Of a stretch of DNA of 64,000 nt, positions 60,805 to 64,000 are shown piece after piece (within the stretch, counting starts at the first letter, position 1; the number at the start of each line of letters is the position of its first letter). Below the pieces are notes generated by a model. That model saw nothing but the letters and a program-made list of their open reading frames with translations, was not told the origin of the DNA and did no database searches. Source of the DNA: Dactylosporangium vinaceum. Its GTDB lineage: Bacteria > Actinomycetota > Actinomycetes > Mycobacteriales > Micromonosporaceae. The stretch lies in assembly GCF_019904175.1 (NCBI RefSeq), contig NZ_CP061913.1:3844001-3908000 (forward strand). The letters run 5' to 3'. The position numbers were made by a program, and so were the translations under genes.

Positions 60805-62400
60805 TCAGATCGGCCAGCATCGCACCAGGCCGAAGGCGACACAATGGCGATGGCCGAGGCTTCCCGCGACGTTGCCGCGGGCGACGATCGTGCCCGCGGG
60901 CAGGACCTGGGACAGCGTTCCCAGAATCTCGTCGTCACCGGCCGGCCCGCCCACAACGATGACGGCCCGTCCGCCGGCGGGGTCCGGATCGGTGGCGTCC
61001 GGGTCCGGCGTGAGCAGGCCGGCCCGGGCCAGGTTGCCGCCGAGGATCGCGGCCTTCAGCCGCAGCCGCAGCGCCCGCCACTCAGCCGGGGCCAGCACCC
61101 GGTTGAACGGCAGCCAGCCCGCCGGACCGGCCACGACCAGCGCGCCGACGGCGTCGCCGCGCACGGGGCGGTCGGTGAATGTCCGCGAACCGTCCTCGGC
61201 CGCAAGGACCTGGGGTGCGTCTACCCGGAACGACGGTCCGCGCTTCGCCCACTCCGCGGCGGTACGCCCGGTGCCGAGCAACGCGGCCACCGCCTCGGTC
61301 AGCAGCTCACCGGCCCCGGCGAGGGTCACCGTGCGGTGCGCGGTGACCACGTCGAGCGTGCCCGCCCCCAGGTCGACGACCACGGCGTCGGCGGGCGCAC
61401 CGGGCGTGGACAGCGCCCCGAGCCGGGCCGCGGACGCTTCGCCGGACGCGGTGCGCACCGGCACACCGAGCAGCTCGGCGAGGACCGCGGCCGGATCGGC
61501 GACGGGCGCCTGCGCGCGCAGCGCCGCCACCACGGTCGTGCGCGAGGCGAGCGCGGAGCGGCGGGCGAGCTGCGCATCGGCCACCGCGGCGAGGTCCACC
61601 TCGAACACGTCGTCGACGTCGATCGGCGCACCGCTCGGCGGCGCGGCCGCAAACGTCACCGACGAGGGTGCCGTGGGCGGCGGCATGAGCGCGACTACCG
61701 CGGCGAAACGGTCGAACAGCGCCAGCCCGGCCGCGTCGCCGCGCACCTCGGGCGAGCCGAACGCGTCCGCCAGGCGCAGCGGATCGGTCACGTCCCGCAG
61801 CGGCTGCCCGGGCGGGCGGACCTCGACCGCCAGCAGCAGGGACCCGGCAACGGAAGCGATCGGCACCTCGTCCGCGACGGGCACGTCATGGCCGGCCGCC
61901 CGCAGCCGGTTGCCGATCAGCACGCCCTCGTCAAGGGCCGTGACGACCGCGGCCAGGCGGCCCCCGGCGGCGAGTTCCAGCAACTGCGGCAGCGCCTCGC
62001 GGAACCCGCGGGCGACGACGGCCACCAACGGTCCGGGACCGAATGAGCCCGCGTCGCCCGGCACGGTGACCGGGGTGCCGACGGCGAAGCCACCGGACGA
62101 GCCGTGGGCGGTGCCGCCGACGGTAATCGCTTGCACGCGGCCGGTCGGCCGCGGCGGCTCCGGCCGCACCACGGTCGAGGTCGTCACCGGGCGCAGCGGG
62201 GCGATCACCACCGCGTCGAGGGCGTGCCCAGCACCGAGCCGGCGGACCAGCCGGGCCGCCGCCTCCAGGCTCGCCCGCCCACCCTTCGGCCCACGGGTCG
62301 GCACCCGGTCGGCGGCCAGCACCTGCGGGCCGCCCGGACCGAGGCGGGCCAGCACCGCCTCGGTCGTCGCGTTGCCGATGTCCAGCCCGACGACGTTCAC
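60805..62400 (-). CDS. Diol/glycerol dehydratase reactivase, large subunit (DdrA/PduG-like)
   Basis: Encodes 531 aa from a GTG 13 nt after the small-subunit stop. It has the actin-like ATPase fold of B12-dependent dehydratase reactivases: VVGLDIGNATTEAVLA (phosphate 1), VVDLGAGTLDVVTAH (phosphate 2), GAGELLTEAVAALL and VVGGPAGDDEILGTLSQVL. The central region (DVDDVFEVDLAAVADAQLA, SRTTVVAALRAQAP) fits the family insert. The protein swaps damaged cobalamin out of inactivated dehydratase using ATP. The usual length is about 610 aa, so this is a shortish member. A separate small reactivase subunit gene was not seen in the window. Confidence 0.88.
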   Translation of the reverse strand: MNVVGLDIGNATTEAVLARLGPGGPQVLAADRVPTRGPKGGRASLEAAARLVRRLGAGHALDAVVIAPLRPVTTSTVVRPEPPRPTGRVQAITVGGTAHGSSGGFAVGTPVTVPGDAGSFGPGPLVAVVARGFREALPQLLELAAGGRLAAVVTALDEGVLIGNRLRAAGHDVPVADEVPIASVAGSLLLAVEVRPPGQPLRDVTDPLRLADAFGSPEVRGDAAGLALFDRFAAVVALMPPPTAPSSVTFAAAPPSGAPIDVDDVFEVDLAAVADAQLARRSALASRTTVVAALRAQAPVADPAAVLAELLGVPVRTASGEASAARLGALSTPGAPADAVVVDLGAGTLDVVTAHRTVTLAGAGELLTEAVAALLGTGRTAAEWAKRGPSFRVDAPQVLAAEDGSRTFTDRPVRGDAVGALVVAGPAGWLPFNRVLAPAEWRALRLRLKAAILGGNLARAGLLTPDPDATDPDPAGGRAVIVVGGPAGDDEILGTLSQVLPAGTIVARGNVAGSLGHRHCVAFGLVRCWPI

Positions 62401-62413
62401 GACCGGCCCCGGC

Positions 62414-62770
62414 TCACGGCTTGAGCAGGCCACGACGCGCGTAGACCGCGGCGGCCTCGCGCACGAGGGCAGCGCACCGCGGGGCGGCGCGGGACTCCAG
62501 GGACGTGGCCAGGCCGGACAGCTGCGCTGCCGTGGAGCGGTGCGGGCACAGCGCCTCGTACAGGGCCAGGATCTCGTCCTCGGCGAAGGCGGTCAGCTCC
62601 GCGGCGCGCAGCAGATTATCCGCCAGCTGGGGGTTGCCGTGCGCGGCCGCGACCGAGGCCTGGTGGCGCAGGGTGTCGGGGTGGATGCGTACATCGTCGG
62701 GCGTCAGCTCACCGCGGTGCAGCGACCCCACGGTCAGCTCGCCAAGGCTCCGGCCGCTGAAGGCTCTCAT
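62414..62770 (-). CDS. Diol/glycerol dehydratase small subunit (PduE-like)
   Basis: Encodes 118 aa from an ATG overlapping the stop of the fused large/medium subunit gene (ATGA, 62767-62770). It matches the gamma chain: AFSGRSLGELTVGSLHRGE, LTPDDVRIHPDTLRHQA, NPQLADNLLRAAELTAF, DDEILALYEALCPHRST-like (here EDEILALYEALCPHRST) and CAALVREAAAVYARRGLL. The N-terminal extension seen in enteric PduE, used for microcompartment targeting, is absent. It completes the adenosylcobalamin-dependent dehydratase with the next gene. Confidence 0.92.
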   Translation of the reverse strand: MRAFSGRSLGELTVGSLHRGELTPDDVRIHPDTLRHQASVAAAHGNPQLADNLLRAAELTAFAEDEILALYEALCPHRSTAAQLSGLATSLESRAAPRCAALVREAAAVYARRGLLKP

Positions 62771-64000
62771 GTCAGGACCAGTTCCTCGGGGCCGGCGAGC
62801 GGGTCGACGCATTCGCGCTCCAGGGCCACCAGCGCGATGACACTGGTGTGGTAGCGGGCCTCGATCGCCTCGTCGGTGTACGGGTTGCGCGCCGGCACCG
62901 GCGTGGCGCCCTTCGCGTGCCGGCCGGCATTGACGCCCAGCAGGCGGTACAGCTCGGGGGTCAGGACCGGGGCGATGGAGTACAGCTCCAGGTTCGCCAG
63001 CGGCGGCAGGTCCCGGCGGTGAATGAGTGCGGTGCCCTTGCCCTGCAGGCCGATGCCGATGCCGGACCCGGCCAGGCGGGCCGCCGTCAGGCCGACCATC
63101 CCGACGTCGATGGTGCCGTTGACACGCACGATCCGGGGCACACAGCCCTCCTCCTCGAGACCGTCGAGCAGCTCCTGCAGCACGTCGGTGACGAGCAGAC
63201 CGCTCAGCGTCCGCCACACGCGCCGCCCGACACCCGGCGAGACGCCGATGACCACCTCGCGCGGATCGGTGCCGAATGCAGCGGCGCCCCGGGCGGTGAG
63301 CCGGTCGTCGCCGGCACCCGCCTGGTCGCGACGCAGGTCGGCGACGCCGCGCTGCTGGCGGATCGCGTCGATCTCGGCCTGCCGGGCCGGATCGGGGGTG
63401 TAGCCGGTACCCGGGCCGGCGTAGTCGTTCGGGTCCGTCACCAGCGACAGCACGCGCATCCGCTCGTCGAAGATGGCCGCGGTCTGCAGGTGGTCGCCGC
63501 GGACCCGCTCGGCGAGCATGGCCAGGACGCGCTCGGCCTCCTCGTCGTAGCCGGTGTCGCGCAGCGCGGCGGCGACGTCGAGAGCGGTCAGACCGGCGGC
63601 TCGGATCGCGCGGGCGGCCTGCGGTACCACCAACGGATCCCCGGCGGCGAGATCCTTCGACCCGGCGGCGTCCACGGCCGCCTCGACCTGCTCATCGGTG
63701 AAGTCGGCCAGGCCGAGATGCCGGTAGACGTCCCGAACGGCCTCGGCCGCCCGGCGGCGCAGCGCCTCCAGGCCGGCCGGGTCGGCGGTGCGCAGACCAC
63801 CGTCGACGCCCCAGTCCCGCTGCAGCGCGAGCCAGTCGTCGAGATCCTCGGCGTTCCAGTTCGACGGTCCGAACATGTTGTCGTATCGCTGGATCGACCC
63901 GAAGCCGCTGCAGATGTAGTCGCTGCCGGCGAGCAGGATCGGCAAAGTCCGCGCGGTGCGCCGGACGTGCGACTCGGACATGAGCGCATCGTTGCCGGAG
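62767..64000 (-). CDS. Fused diol/glycerol dehydratase large and medium subunits (partial at window edge)
   Basis: The frame is open through base 64000, so the N-terminal (most of the large-subunit barrel) is outside the window. What is visible begins SGNDALMSESHVRRTART and GSDYICSGFGSIQRYDNMFG, then FTDEQVEAAVDAAGSKDLA and FDERMRVLSLVTDPNDYAGP, the C-terminal part of PduC-type chains. After about IDAIRQQRG the chain passes without a stop into the medium subunit: EVVIGVSPGVGRRVWRTLSG, VPRIVRVNGTIDVGMVGL, GSGIGIGLQGKGTALIHRR, NLELYSIAPVLTPELYRLLG and the C-terminal NPYTDEAIEARYHTSVIALV. The enzyme converts 1,2-propanediol or glycerol to an aldehyde using adenosylcobalamin. No microcompartment genes are in view. 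Confidence 0.9.
   Translation of the reverse strand, partial: SGNDALMSESHVRRTARTLPILLAGSDYICSGFGSIQRYDNMFGPSNWNAEDLDDWLALQRDWGVDGGLRTADPAGLEALRRRAAEAVRDVYRHLGLADFTDEQVEAAVDAAGSKDLAAGDPLVVPQAARAIRAAGLTALDVAAALRDTGYDEEAERVLAMLAERVRGDHLQTAAIFDERMRVLSLVTDPNDYAGPGTGYTPDPARQAEIDAIRQQRGVADLRRDQAGAGDDRLTARGAAAFGTDPREVVIGVSPGVGRRVWRTLSGLLVTDVLQELLDGLEEEGCVPRIVRVNGTIDVGMVGLTAARLAGSGIGIGLQGKGTALIHRRDLPPLANLELYSIAPVLTPELYRLLGVNAGRHAKGATPVPARNPYTDEAIEARYHTSVIALVALERECVDPLAGPEELVLT

Noticed and set aside
1..64000. CRISPR arrays, rRNA and tRNA genes
   Set aside because: I saw no regularly spaced direct repeats of 24-40 nt and no cloverleaf or rRNA-like sequence by eye; a covariance search would be the decisive test.

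Overview
The window is high-GC actinobacterial DNA. Frequent GTG and TTG starts, overlapping stop/start codons, leaderless-looking promoters (a TANNNT-like hexamer 6-8 nt before the start codon), TPR-CHAT proteins and actinobacterial-type RHS proteins fit a mycelial actinomycete, perhaps Micromonosporaceae (Actinoplanes-like). That assignment is inference. The region is largely accessory: mobile-element debris (tyrosine integrase, IS21, IS1380, IS701, a group II intron) alternates with working islands.

Layout. 0-10 kb: integrase remnant, secreted FG-GAP propeller, a DnaQ-fold protein with two altered catalytic positions, a DUF6745-like protein, two pseudogenes, a NarL-type two-component pair and a divergent membrane-anchored serine hydrolase. 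10-23.2 kb: a TPR / CHAT / caspase island. Its core is a minus-strand operon with overlapping or 17-nt junctions: TPR protein (21284-23197), CHAT protease-like protein (20049-21287), second TPR protein (17923-20052) and caspase-family protein (15992-17905). Two stand-alone TPR proteins flank it, with two broken copies of the same modules. 23.2-26 kb: an IS1380 transposase remnant interrupted in sense by a group II intron whose ends (23404-25583) can be read from the rejoined transposase frame; its maturase gene carries a one-base frameshift. 26.3-40.3 kb: a 1661-aa secreted lectin-type protein, a 2207-aa RHS protein with a Cys-rich C-terminal tip, and a 91-aa two-helix membrane protein starting one base later (candidate toxin and immunity protein). 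Beside them, inverted, lie broken copies of the lectin end and RHS start, the latter fused in frame to an epoxide-hydrolase tail.

40.5-54.2 kb: a methyltransferase, a truncated histidine kinase with its response regulator, an XRE regulator ahead of a partly eroded oxidoreductase operon, a TetR/MFS pair with a 29-bp palindrome between them, an IS701 remnant, a TetR regulator divergent from a small membrane protein with two repeated operator-like sites, then methyltransferase, HAD, GNAT and membrane-protein genes.

54.2-64 kb: a catabolic island. A formamidase/acetamidase and an APC permease diverge from a class-III aminotransferase-like enzyme (apparent ATT start), a phosphotransferase, an SDR and a GntR regulator. 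Facing them are a diol-dehydratase reactivase, the small subunit, and a fused medium/large subunit running off the right edge. The kinase plus class-III enzyme suggests amino-alcohol phosphate breakdown to an aldehyde; the B12 diol dehydratase also makes an aldehyde. The best candidate for a little-described system is the TPR/CHAT/caspase operon; the RHS module with its candidate immunity protein is second.
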